Positions 1 through 7,139 of a stretch of DNA of 11,791 nt are shown here, in pieces. The notes beneath the pieces are model-generated. The model saw only the letters and a program-made list of their open reading frames with translations. It was not told the origin of the DNA and did no database searches. This DNA is from Deltaproteobacteria bacterium (GTDB taxonomy: Bacteria; Desulfobacterota; Desulfarculia; Adiutricales; Adiutricaceae). Made by a program: the position numbers and the translations under genes. The stretch is taken from positions 1-11,791 of the forward strand of contig JAIRZX010000101.1 in the NCBI GenBank assembly GCA_031267005.1, written 5' to 3'. Every line of letters begins with the position of its first letter. Positions within the stretch are counted from its first letter, which is position 1.

Positions 1-62
1 TAATAGACCATAAATTCACTATAGTTCATCTAAATTTATAAAAGTTAGCTTTTTATATTATT
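1..62. other. AT-rich junction upstream of truncated ATPase gene
   Basis: This edge segment is roughly 80% A+T, against a GC-rich remainder. It has an in-frame TAA at 39-41 relative to the gene that follows, so the missing N-terminal part of that gene is not encoded here. A TATTAT-like box occurs near 54-60 but no -35 partner is convincing. It looks like a recombination or decay boundary rather than a normal promoter region; this is inference from composition only. Confidence 0.4.
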
Positions 63-1592
63 GTGCTCTATATCATCGACATAACCCCAGTCCCGTGTCG
101 ATTTATTGCGGCGGCGTCAATTATGGATCGTCTTGGAATTGTTGCCGAGCGGCATCAAGTATCATTGCACGGTGTTAATTGCGCAAACGCCTTTTCTCGT
201 CTTATTCGGGACGTCCACAAGGCGAGCGGCCAAAAGTCAGTCCTCCTTGTGGACGAGTACGATGCGCCCGTCATAAACATTGTCGGCAGGGAGAAACGTG
301 CATATGATAAGAATTTAGTTATGGATACGCGGATCGTCATGCAGGATTTTTTCACGCAGATAAAAATCGAAGAAAAGCATCTTAAGCTCGCCTTCATTAC
401 CGGAGTCACTAAGTTTTCCAGAATGGGCGTGTTTTCCAAGCTCAACAGCCTTGTAGATATTTCTCTTGATTCAGACTTCAGCGCATTCATGGGATGCACC
501 CATGAAGAGCTGATGACGTATTTCGTCCCCTTCATTTCCGCTACCGCTCTCGAGCTCGGGGTTAGCGAGGAAGAGCTTGTTAACAAACTCAAGGAATATT
601 ATGACGGTTTTTCCTTCGACGGTATAAACGAGGTTTACAATCCTTTTTCAATCCTTTCTTTCTTCAAGGCAAGAAAATTCGGTAACTTTTGGATGGAATC
701 AGGTTCTAACACCGTCATCAGGAAATTCCTGCGGGATAAGACGCTTACGGTTGACCAGTTCCAGGGCCAGGAAATGGACTACAGCGAAGCAAGACAGCCT
801 GGGGAAATTGACGCCACTTCGCCCGAAGGGTTCCTCTACCAATCGGGATATTTGACTCTCCGAGCTACAAAGGACGGAGCGTACCGCCTGTATTATCCCA
901 ACAGCGAGGTGCGAGAGGCAGTTTCAAAGCTGTTTCTGCAAAATTTCAACTCTGACTGTGGGTCCATCGGAAAATCCGGACGGGAACTGGGCGCTCGACT
1001 GGCATCCGGCGATATCGTCGGTATGGTAAGAGTCTTAATTCAGCTTCTTGCAGGCATTCATTACTCTGACCACTTGGACGCGAGCAAACTTCCGCTGGTC
1101 AGGGGACTTAAGAAAATCATCCGCAAAATATCCGGCGACGACCGCCTTGAACCGTCGGACGCGAGCAAGGCGGCGAAGCTGGCAGAGAAGCTCCAAAAGG
1201 AAAGGGGCGAGAGCTACTACCGTTCCATGCTGCAAGCCTGCCTGTGGATGGCCGGGGCTAAAGCCACCCCAGAGAAACCCGAGAACCTCGGACGTCTGGA
1301 TCTGGAGGTTGTCTACGGATCCCTCACGTACATTATGGAACTGAAAATCGCGAAAAACGCCAAGGGGGCGGCAAGGGCGACAAGGGCGACAAGGGCCGGA
1401 ATGGACCAGATTCGCCGAAAGGGTTACGGAGGCGCCTCGGAAACGCCCGTCCTGGTTTCGCTTGCCGTCGGCAAAGCGGAGAGGAACATCGTGGGCTGCC
1501 TCTTCAAGAGGAACGGGCGCGAGACGGCCTTGAAGATTATGGCCGGGACATGCGTAACCCCCCCGCCCTCCCCCGGGGACGGCTTGGAGTAG
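63..1592 (+). CDS. AAA-ATPase-like / PD-(D/E)XK nuclease (DUF1703) protein, N-terminally truncated
   Basis: This encodes a 509-residue protein of the family joining an N-terminal AAA-like ATPase (AAA-ATPase_like, Pfam PF09820) to a C-terminal PD-(D/E)XK nuclease domain (DUF1703). Visible landmarks are a Walker B strand VLLVDEYD (about residues 60-67), the following LKLAFITGVTKFS segment (about 107-119), the KEYYDGFSF motif (about 177-185), and a nuclease core with E383, D413 in GRLDLEV, E426 and K428 in MELKI, and Q449. Family members normally begin with about 110 further residues carrying a Walker A loop of the RPRRFGKS type. That part is absent: the sequence becomes family-like only from about residue 21, and an in-frame stop lies at 39-41. 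The start is GTG at 63; ATG at 123 is the alternative and neither has a good ribosome-binding site. The family has no firmly established role; defence or mobile-element functions have been suggested. ATP binding is probably lost, so this is likely a pseudogene or nuclease-only remnant. Confidence 0.8.
   Translation: MLYIIDITPVPCRFIAAASIMDRLGIVAERHQVSLHGVNCANAFSRLIRDVHKASGQKSVLLVDEYDAPVINIVGREKRAYDKNLVMDTRIVMQDFFTQIKIEEKHLKLAFITGVTKFSRMGVFSKLNSLVDISLDSDFSAFMGCTHEELMTYFVPFISATALELGVSEEELVNKLKEYYDGFSFDGINEVYNPFSILSFFKARKFGNFWMESGSNTVIRKFLRDKTLTVDQFQGQEMDYSEARQPGEIDATSPEGFLYQSGYLTLRATKDGAYRLYYPNSEVREAVSKLFLQNFNSDCGSIGKSGRELGARLASGDIVGMVRVLIQLLAGIHYSDHLDASKLPLVRGLKKIIRKISGDDRLEPSDASKAAKLAEKLQKERGESYYRSMLQACLWMAGAKATPEKPENLGRLDLEVVYGSLTYIMELKIAKNAKGAARATRATRAGMDQIRRKGYGGASETPVLVSLAVGKAERNIVGCLFKRNGRETALKIMAGTCVTPPPSPGDGLE
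1372..1398 (+). repeat. 9-bp tandem repeat inside the nuclease domain
   Basis: The unit CAAGGGCGA occurs twice in tandem (1372-1380, 1381-1389) and is followed by a degenerate third copy, encoding the run RATRATRAG. It sits between the catalytic E-L-K strand and the downstream Q-I helix of the PD-(D/E)XK domain, where family members are usually shorter. It appears to be a small in-frame expansion adding a basic loop close to the active site. Confidence 0.75.
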
Positions 1593-2865
1593 CTCAAGCT
1601 TCCTTCCGGAGAGGCGCGCCGTTTTACGGGCGTCCCTTGAGTGCCGCCGGGAAACGTTTCCCGCAGGCGGCCCGGCGCCCTTCACGGCGGCTGAGGGAAA
1701 GGCGAGCCTCCGAGGCTTGCCGCCCGGATGTTGGTACTGCGGGTACAGCCAAGGCTCGGCGTCCGAATAGCAAAACTTCCGGGAGTCCGGGTGGCGTTTG
1801 CGATAGGCTTTACGGAAAGCCTGCCCGCTTACCGCCGCAAATGATTCAGGAGTTTCAGGAGTGCCTTTGCTGGCGTCGGCGCCCTGCGGGTTACGTGCGC
1901 GGGTGGCCAGCCGTTTGCCGGTAACGACCGCCGTCGGCGTCGCGCGGGGACCGGGACGCCTTTCGGGGAGGGAGTCGGGCTTCTGGAACTGACCCCGGCG
2001 AATGCCTTTGGTGCCGTACTGGTGTTCCCGAGGCATGGTTAGTCAAGGCGGAACCTGAGGCGGTCCCAGCAACCGCCGGGGGGGGGTGGGGAGCGGCGCT
2101 CCGAGGCATTCGATCCCGCTGCCGCAACTCTCCGCCTGCCGGGCGCCGTCGGCGGGGAGCTTTTTTCTCAAGGACAGTTAGATCCTACTCCAGAACGTGA
2201 GCTCCGGTAGCTTGCGGACTGAGTATAGGGCTGTTTACGGCCCTTCCTTCAGCCGCCGTCGTCAACCGTCCCAAAAGTTTCCGGCCGCGGGCCTGGCCAG
2301 GCGGGCTAGACAGCCCTCTGCCCTCGTCGTGGACCCGTCATCTGCTCGCTTGGGCAGGCATCGGAATACTGGCCTCCCCGAGGCTCCTCCGTTCTTCCGC
2401 ATTCCAGACGCTTACCTTCGGACACCTCAGATCTCCCCTTCCTGCCTTCCCGGCCCTCCTCGATCTCCCCTTCCTGGCCCTCCTCCTCGGGCAAGGTGCC
2501 TTCACGACGCTTTGCCCAGCACGCCCCGTGAACGGATACCATTCGATTTCGTGGGGGCGGATGAGTTTTAGCAACGGACCCAAGCATTCCAATGGCAGAA
2601 AACGTTCGGCAAAAGCGGAAGTTCGCGGTATTGACCCGATTTTCCAGAACGGCTCCGGAAACTGGCAGGCTCCCTCACCAACGCCCGCGCGGTTGCAACT
2701 CCGGGATACCCAACTAACTCACGGAAATAGGCACTGGCTAATATTTTCGCCGCATCAATTTTATCATGGCGTTTAGGGAAAAATGTAGCTACGGGAATTT
2801 AGAATGTGCCGCGCGGAGACGAAACTCCGAAGGCCGCGCTGGAATATCCAGGGGCACGCCACGCG
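1593..2865. other. Long stretch without a convincing gene
   Basis: Nothing here matches a protein or RNA family I recognise. One minus-strand frame stays open from an ATG at 2036 leftward and then runs antisense through the end of the ATPase gene. Its first about 150 codons show mild coding-like codon use, a TPETPES repeat and an aromatic patch (KFCYSDAEPWLYPQYQHP, about 1722-1776), but it lacks a good ribosome-binding site and any known motif. A run of nine G lies at 2078-2086. A plus-strand 41-codon frame begins with ATG at 2592, also without support. The block may hold a decayed gene or mobile-element remnant. Confidence 0.4.
2430..2485 (+). repeat. Imperfect direct repeat, about 32-bp unit
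   Basis: The word GATCTCCCCTTCCTG occurs at 2430-2444 and again at 2462-2476. Each copy is followed by a GGCCCTCCTC-type tail, the second after an 8-base deletion. The repeat is pyrimidine-rich on the plus strand and lies in no supported gene. It looks like a simple duplication with slippage. Confidence 0.7.
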
Positions 2866-2896
2866 AAAAGCCCGGAGCGCCATCGCCCCGGGCTTC
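2866..2896 (-). terminator. Rho-independent-type terminator downstream of nifS
   Basis: Read on the minus strand, an 8-bp stem (AAGCCCGG pairing with CCGGGCTT, arms 2868-2875 and 2888-2895) encloses a GC-rich inner helix and is followed by a short T-rich end. The hairpin lies about 145 bases past the nifS stop codon and is the second of two such structures there. The T-tract is short, so it may be a back-up terminator or act in both directions. Confidence 0.55.
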
Positions 2897-2898
2897 AT

Positions 2899-2939
2899 TA
2901 AAACGGCAAAACGGCGCTTGCAACTACGGCGCAAGCGCC
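2899..2939 (-). terminator. Terminator hairpin downstream of nifS
   Basis: This is a perfect 9-bp inverted repeat, GGCGCTTGC at 2913-2921 and GCAAGCGCC at 2931-2939, with a 9-base loop. On the minus strand it is followed by GTTTTGCCGTTTT, giving two short T runs. It is the first strong terminator-like structure after nifS, about 100 bases past the stop codon, and probably ends the nifU-nifS transcript. Confidence 0.65.
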
Positions 2940-3040
2940 CTCGCCGCGAAGGCGCCGCCGTTCTGCGTAAAAGCCCCGGCGGAACAAGGGTCAGGGCGCG
3001 ACAAAGGCCTTCCCGTCTTAAGGCTAACGCGTCCGGCGGG

Positions 3041-4258
3041 CTAGGACGCGCATAGGTTGCACGCGTCCGAGTCGCAGGTGAGCAGGGTGCTGTCGGCGGG
3101 GCCGCCGTCCTTCCAGAACGGGGAAAGCGCCCGGAGCTTGTCCACTATGGGCGGGAACTTCTCCAGGGCGAAGTCCACCTCCTCCTCGGTGTTGTAGGTG
3201 CAAAGCGACAGCCTGATGGAGCCGTGCGCCGCAGTGAAGGGCACGCCCATCGCGCGGAGGACGTGCGATGGCTCCAGGGACCCAGAAGTGCATGCGGATC
3301 CCGAGGAGGCGCAGATGCCGAAATGCGAGAGGTGGAAGAGGATGGACTCCCCCTCTATGTACTCGAAGCTGATGTTGGTGGTGTTGGGGAGCCGGTGCTC
3401 GCGGTCGCCGTTAACCATGGAGTAGGGGACCTTCAGGAGCCCGGCCTCCAAGCGGTCGCGCATGGCCCTGACCCTGGAGTTCTCCTCCGGGAGCCTAGCG
3501 GCCGCGAGCTCGGCGGCCTTTCCCAGGCCGACGATGTACGGCACGTTCTCGGTCCCGCCGCGCCTGCCGTGCTCCTGGTGGCCGCCCACCATGAAGGGCT
3601 GGAACTTAAGCCCCCTCCGCACGTACAGCGCCCCTATGCCCTTGGGGGCGTGGAGCTTGTGGCCGGCCAGGGAGAGCATGTCTATCTTCGTGTCCGAAAG
3701 GGCCATGGGGATCTTGCCCACGGCCTGGACGGCGTCCGTGTGGAACACCACCCCGCGCTCGCGGCACATCTCGGCAATCTCCAGCACCGGGAAGACCACG
3801 CCGGTCTCGTTGTTGGCCCAGTGTATGCTCACCAGCGCCGTCTCGGGCGTGACCGCCCGGGCGAGTTCCTCCATGTCGAGGCGCCCCTGGCGGTCCACCC
3901 CGATCTCGGTCACCGAGTAGCCGAGGCGGCGCAGGAAGGACGCGTTGTTGACGATGGCCGAGTGCTCCACCCGGCTGGTCACCAGGTGGCGGCGGTCCGG
4001 CTGGGTTCGGAGGGCCGACCAGAGGGCCGTGTTGTCGCTCTCCGTGCCGCAGGAGGTGTAGATCACCTCCTCGGGGGAGCAGCCCAGGAGATCAGCCAGG
4101 CGCTGGCGGCCCAGCCGGATGTGGGCGGCCACCTCCCCGCCCTTGTGGTGCATGCTGGAGGGGTTCCCGTAGAGCCCCTTTAAGAAGGGCTCCATGGCCT
4201 CGAAAACCTCGGGGTCGACCTCTGTGGTGGCGTTATTGTCAAAATATATGGTTTTCAT
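3041..4258 (-). CDS. nifS: Cysteine desulfurase NifS
   Basis: This is a PLP-dependent cysteine desulfurase of the class V aminotransferase fold. It converts L-cysteine to L-alanine and passes persulfide sulfur to the NifU scaffold in the cytoplasm. The 405-residue product opens with the typical YFDNNATT. It carries H99 (EHS), the NNETG loop (149-153), D175 and Q178 (HTDAVQ) for cofactor contact, the PLP lysine K201 in LAGHKLHAPKG, and the catalytic C323 in ASSGSACTSG. The short active-site loop marks it as a group I (NifS/IscS) enzyme. Length is normal for NifS, but the last 20 or so residues form an unusual tail with three cysteines (C395, C400, C403; ending CDSDACNLCAS). The start at 4258 is fixed by the conserved N-terminus; the ribosome-binding site is weak, with a GAGGAAGG too far upstream. 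nifU lies upstream on the same strand, 438 bases away. No nitrogenase gene is visible, so NifS versus a general IscS-like role cannot be settled. Confidence 0.95.
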   Translation of the reverse strand: MKTIYFDNNATTEVDPEVFEAMEPFLKGLYGNPSSMHHKGGEVAAHIRLGRQRLADLLGCSPEEVIYTSCGTESDNTALWSALRTQPDRRHLVTSRVEHSAIVNNASFLRRLGYSVTEIGVDRQGRLDMEELARAVTPETALVSIHWANNETGVVFPVLEIAEMCRERGVVFHTDAVQAVGKIPMALSDTKIDMLSLAGHKLHAPKGIGALYVRRGLKFQPFMVGGHQEHGRRGGTENVPYIVGLGKAAELAAARLPEENSRVRAMRDRLEAGLLKVPYSMVNGDREHRLPNTTNISFEYIEGESILFHLSHFGICASSGSACTSGSLEPSHVLRAMGVPFTAAHGSIRLSLCTYNTEEEVDFALEKFPPIVDKLRALSPFWKDGGPADSTLLTCDSDACNLCAS

Positions 4259-4696
4259 ACCTGGAATGTGCTACCTTCCTCTGATATAGGGCGGGATCGC
4301 GCCGGCGGCCCGGTCCGGGGCAGCCTCAGCGGCGGGCCGGAGGGCGTCCGGCGGGCCCGGGCCAGCGGCCCGGGGCGGATTTCCGGCCGGATGGCCCCCT
4401 GCCGCCGGAATCGTCAAAAAAAAAATCCGCGCAGCTTTCCGAGGGCGCTGGGGCCGGCCCCGGTGAACGGGTTTCCGGGCACCGCCGGAGCGGGCGCTTT
4501 CAAGGTGAAGAGGCGGGACGCGCGACCGCCCCGGCGCCGGATTGGAGCCGCCGCGAGCTGCCCGGGGCGACCCCGCCGCCAGTCCCCCGGGCCCTTGATG
4601 CGGGCTTTAGAGGGAAGTCCGGGGCGGCGGGCCGGGACGCGGCCCCCTAAGGGGGAAGGTCCGGCGCGGGCCCTCCCCCTTCGGGGGACGGGCGCG
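4259..4696 (-). other. GC-rich spacer between nifU and nifS
   Basis: This 438-base gap is longer than the usual nifU-nifS spacing and holds no supported gene. Reading with the operon, two C/G hairpins follow nifU, then very GC-rich DNA, then a run of ten T (4425-4416) preceded by only a weak stem. A TATATC -10-like box stands just before nifS (about 4288-4283) without a recognisable -35. nifS may therefore have its own weak promoter, or be reached by read-through. No sigma-54 (GG-N10-GC) element was found. Confidence 0.5.
4643..4688 (-). terminator. Two GC hairpins just after nifU
   Basis: The arms TCCCCC (4674-4679) and GGGGGA (4683-4688) enclose a 3-base loop. CCCCC (4643-4647) and GGGGG (4651-4655) enclose TAA. 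Both lie 9-54 bases past the nifU stop on the minus strand. Neither is followed by a T-tract, so they may stabilise the nifU message or attenuate transcription toward nifS rather than terminate it. Confidence 0.35.
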
Positions 4697-5542
4697 TCAG
4701 GCGCGGTACTCCTTCACGACTATTTCCTTGTCGACCAGGGCGCGGAGCCGCTCGGTCACGAAGTCGGCCAGGGTGGCCTTGGAGGCGGGGCAGGAGGCGC
4801 AGGCGCCCTTCAGGGTGACCAGCACCTCACGGCCGTCGACGTCTATAAGCTCTATGTCGCCGCCGTCGCGCATGAGGGCGGGGGCTATCTCCGTGGAGAT
4901 TGCCTCCTCGATGAGCTTTATGCGCTTAAGGGCGGTCATCTTGCCGGACTTCTGGGCCCCCTCCGGCTCCGAGCGGGTCTGCTGGTGGAGGATGCGGTCC
5001 AGGAGTTCCTCAAGCTTTGGCTTGCACTGCCCGCAGCCGCCGCCGGCCTTGGTGTACTGGGTTATCTCCTCCACGGTGGTGAGGCGGTTGACCTTGACCA
5101 CCTTCTCGATCTCTGCGTCGGTAACGCCGAAGCACTTGCAGACGAGCTCGCCCTGGGCGCTCTTCACCGGCACGCCCCGGTAGTTGGCGACGGCCGCCTC
5201 CAGGGCCTCCTGGCCCATGACGGAGCAGTGCATCTTCTCGCGGGGCAACCCGCCCAGGTACTCGGCTATGTCCTGGTTGGTGATCCCCAGGGCCTCGTCA
5301 AGGGTCTTGCCCTTGATCATCTCGGTGAGCGCCGAGGAGGACGCGATGGCGCTGGCGCAACCGAAGGTCTGGAACTTCGCGTCCTCGATGAGATCCTTGT
5401 CCCTGTCCACCTGGATCGTGAGCCGGAGGGCGTCGCCGCAGGACAGCGACCCCACCTGGCCCTCCCCGTCGATGCGCGGCACGACGCCCACGTTCCGGGG
5501 GTTCTCGAAGTGGTCCATAACCCTATCTGTGTATTCCCACAT
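4697..5542 (-). CDS. nifU: Fe-S cluster scaffold protein NifU (three-domain type)
   Basis: This scaffold builds [2Fe-2S] and [4Fe-4S] clusters from NifS-derived sulfur and passes them to apoproteins. The 281-residue product has the full NifU layout. The IscU-like N-terminal domain carries C35 and D37 (SCGD), C62 (FGCASA) and C106 (HCSVMG). The central BFD-like [2Fe-2S] domain has C135 and C137 (VCKCFGV) plus C170 and C173 (GGGCGQCKP). A linker (about 186-202) leads to the C-terminal Nfu domain with the C248-x-x-C251 pair (CASCPAS). The start at 5542 (MWEYTDRVMDHFENP) matches the family N-terminus; AAGGAG lies 12 bases upstream, a rather long spacing. The frame stays open further upstream, but those codons overlap the promoter. 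Length is slightly below the about 310 residues of the Azotobacter protein, mostly from a short linker. It heads the nifU-nifS unit. Confidence 0.96.
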   Translation of the reverse strand: MWEYTDRVMDHFENPRNVGVVPRIDGEGQVGSLSCGDALRLTIQVDRDKDLIEDAKFQTFGCASAIASSSALTEMIKGKTLDEALGITNQDIAEYLGGLPREKMHCSVMGQEALEAAVANYRGVPVKSAQGELVCKCFGVTDAEIEKVVKVNRLTTVEEITQYTKAGGGCGQCKPKLEELLDRILHQQTRSEPEGAQKSGKMTALKRIKLIEEAISTEIAPALMRDGGDIELIDVDGREVLVTLKGACASCPASKATLADFVTERLRALVDKEIVVKEYRA

Positions 5543-5636
5543 GTTTGCGAGCCTCTCCTTAGACGGACGGCCCCGGCGAGCCTCGAAGGGGACCGGGCCG
5601 CCTCCCTCGGGCGCCCAGGGGGCGTCAGGCCGATAC

Positions 5637-5665
5637 ATTATAGCGCCAGCGGAAGGCGCTGGCAA
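5637..5665 (-). promoter_or_regulatory. Sigma-70-type promoter of nifU
   Basis: On the minus strand, TTGCCA (5665-5660, five of six consensus bases) is followed by a 17-base spacer and a perfect TATAAT (5642-5637). The box stands about 95 bases before the nifU start codon, giving a leader of roughly 88 bases. The match to consensus and ideal spacing make this the best promoter in the window and argue against sigma-54/NifA control. Confidence 0.75.
5645..5663. promoter_or_regulatory. Inverted repeat filling the nifU promoter spacer (candidate operator)
   Basis: GCCAGCG (5645-5651) and CGCTGGC (5657-5663) form a perfect 7-bp dyad with a 5-base centre. It occupies the spacer and overlaps the -35 box of the nifU promoter. 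A repressor bound here would block RNA polymerase, the position used by Fe-S regulators such as IscR. The sequence itself does not match an IscR site that I can name, so the regulator is unknown. Confidence 0.5.
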
Positions 5666-6475
5666 TATTAAGACAGTGCCCACGCCGACGGCGGGGCGGC
5701 CCGGCAAGCCGCTTGCCGAAAAACCGGGAGCTGCCGGGCGGAGCCGCGGGAACGTCGGACCGGCGAAGCCAGCGGGCTAAAATGCCGCTGGAGCGGATGC
5801 CCCGCGCTCAGCCCCCGCAAGCCCCCGCGCGGAAACGCCTGGCTGTGAAAGTCCCGCGCGGAACGGCCCGGCGCGGAACGGCCCGGCGCGGAACTGCAAG
5901 CCGCTCAGGGCCTCGTTAAGCCAGGGGGCGCCAGGCGCCGCTTGCTGGACGGGAAGGCCGGCCGCAGGCCTCTCGTCGGCCCTCGGCAATAAAGTAAACA
6001 CGTCCGGGGGCCTGGTCAAGCGCGACGGCTACATTGCGGCCGTAAAGGATTGCGCGCCTAAATAATTAACCCCTCGGCGAGCCATGGCGGCGGGCCGCCT
6101 CGGAGGGCCGGAGACGCGCGGCCCGCTAAATGCCGCGCGCGGGGGGGTGCTCTCCCGGGAAATTCGATTTCAAGCGGCATGCAAAAGCCCGGAGCGCGGG
6201 CGAACGGCGCCGCGGCGCGGTCGGACGGCGCTTTCGGCCGCGGACGGGGCCGGTTGCCTTGAAGGCCCCTCCGGGACGCCCCCGGCGGCGCCCGGCAACC
6301 GGGGGCGCTTGGCGGGCTTAAGCGGCATTCCGGAAAAAAACTCCCCCGCGCGCCGCAAGGATGGCTCCTAGGGTCGGGCGGGGGCGCGGAAAACGGAAAA
6401 CGGCCGGAAAACGAGGCGGGTGCTCTAGCGCAATTCCGGAAAAGGGGCGGATTCGCTCTGAAACTGGCTGATCCT
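5666..6475. other. Repeat-containing GC-rich region without a supported gene
   Basis: No recognisable gene is present. It holds a 15-bp tandem repeat (5856-5894) and a 9-bp-stem hairpin (6277-6285 with 6299-6307, GCCCCCGG pairing with CCGGGGGC). It also has a 15-base word AAAAGCCCGGAGCGC (6183-6197) that recurs at 2866-2880. The motif ATTCCGGAAAA occurs near 6327 and 6431. One plus-strand frame ending at a TAA at 6063-6065 reads plausibly as protein over its last about 25 codons, but has no start or motif and may be a remnant. Confidence 0.45.
5856..5894. repeat. 15-bp tandem repeat, 2.6 copies
   Basis: The unit GCGCGGAACGGCCCG occupies 5856-5870 and 5871-5885, with nine bases of a third copy at 5886-5894. 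The copies are identical, implying recent duplication or slippage. On the minus strand it would encode FRAGP repeats, but that frame has only a TTG start and no ribosome-binding site. Confidence 0.8.
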
Positions 6476-7066
6476 CTAGAGCTTTCGGGGGGGATCGTAG
6501 ACGGCCGAGGCCTCGGCTGGTTCCGGGCGGTCGGCGGGAGGGAGCGCCTCGCGGCGGAGGGCCGGAAGCGACGGGGGCCTGCGGAACGCCGGGAGTCGGT
6601 CGCCCGGCCCCGAAAGCGGCCGGAGGGCCGGGAGCATGGGCTCGGAGCGGGCCGAAGGGGGCATCGCTCTGGCCACGAACCTCACCCAGCCTCCGGGACG
6701 GCGCCTGGCGGGGGCCGAGCCTGGCTCCCTGAACCCCGGGAGGGAAGGGGCGGGCCGTATCTGGGGTGTGCCGGATCTGGGGAGGCGAGCGGGTGGCATG
6801 CCCCTGGCGCGGCCGGCGGGGGCCGCGGCCAGCTCCCGGAATGCCGGGGCCTCCGGCCGGTTTCGCAACTGGGGGGTGTAGAAGGGACGCCTGCGGCTGG
6901 GCTCGGGGAAGGCCGGCCTGGGGCGGGTGGCGGGGGCCATGGGGCCCCGGCGCTCGGCCACGGCGGATACGGGCCTCAACGCGGGAAGATTTTCCTGGGC
7001 GGGGGGGGATGAGCCAGCTCCGTCCGTCCCGAACAGGGGGGCAATGCCGTAAGGCGGCTTGAACAT
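6476..7066 (-). CDS. Hypothetical proline/arginine-rich protein with degenerate nine-residue repeat
   Basis: I recognise no family. The 196-residue product is about a quarter proline and rich in arginine and alanine, predicted disordered, with no signal peptide or membrane segment. The motif P-x-[LFI]-R recurs eight times: PALR 28, PQLR 65, PAFR 74, PQIR 101, PGFR 110, PALR 146, PAFR 159, PALR 168. Most spacings are multiples of nine residues, and weaker P-x-x-R matches fill several empty slots (56, 83, 119, 137, 177). Support for a real gene: GGAGG stands six bases before the ATG at 7066, a TATAAT box lies upstream, and by my hand count third-position GC (about 84%) exceeds first (about 74%) and second (about 70%). 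An overlapping minus-strand frame is longer but lacks those signals. An upstream ATG at 7141 overlaps the -10 box and is unlikely. In DNA this GC-rich, a chance ORF remains possible. Confidence 0.5.
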   Translation of the reverse strand: MFKPPYGIAPLFGTDGAGSSPPAQENLPALRPVSAVAERRGPMAPATRPRPAFPEPSRRRPFYTPQLRNRPEAPAFRELAAAPAGRARGMPPARLPRSGTPQIRPAPSLPGFREPGSAPARRRPGGWVRFVARAMPPSARSEPMLPALRPLSGPGDRLPAFRRPPSLPALRREALPPADRPEPAEASAVYDPPRKL

Positions 7067-7085
7067 CTGAGACCTCCGGTGGCGG

Positions 7086-7118
7086 GCCCGGCTTTGCCGC
7101 AACGGCGGGGGGCCGGGC
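7086..7118 (-). other. Leader hairpin before the repeat-protein gene
   Basis: The arms GCCCGGC (7086-7092) and GCCGGGC (7112-7118) pair perfectly, and an inner CCGC/GCGG helix extends the structure. On the minus strand it lies in the 5' leader, ending about 12 bases before the GGAGG ribosome-binding site of the 6476-7066 gene. It could modulate translation or protect the message; no known riboswitch or leader fold is recognisable. Confidence 0.45.
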
Positions 7119-7139
7119 GTGGGTGGGAAGCCAGAGTCC

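Noticed and set aside
3224..4183. Long plus-strand open frame of 319 codons opposite nifS
   Set aside because: It is the complement of a clear nifS gene. Its composition (many Val, His, Gly, Leu) is the usual antisense shadow of GC-rich coding DNA.
4268..5671. Plus-strand open frame of 467 codons across the spacer and nifU
   Set aside because: It is antisense to nifU with no ribosome-binding site or domain. High GC content suppresses stop codons.
4259..5800. Nitrogen-fixation (sigma-54/NifA) promoter upstream of nifU or nifS
   Set aside because: No GG-N10-GC element of the TGGCAC/TTGCA type was found; a sigma-70-type promoter is present instead.
5777..6019. Minus-strand 80-codon frame with FRAGP repeats
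   Set aside because: TTG start, no ribosome-binding site, and the repeat is explained by a perfect 15-bp DNA tandem duplication.
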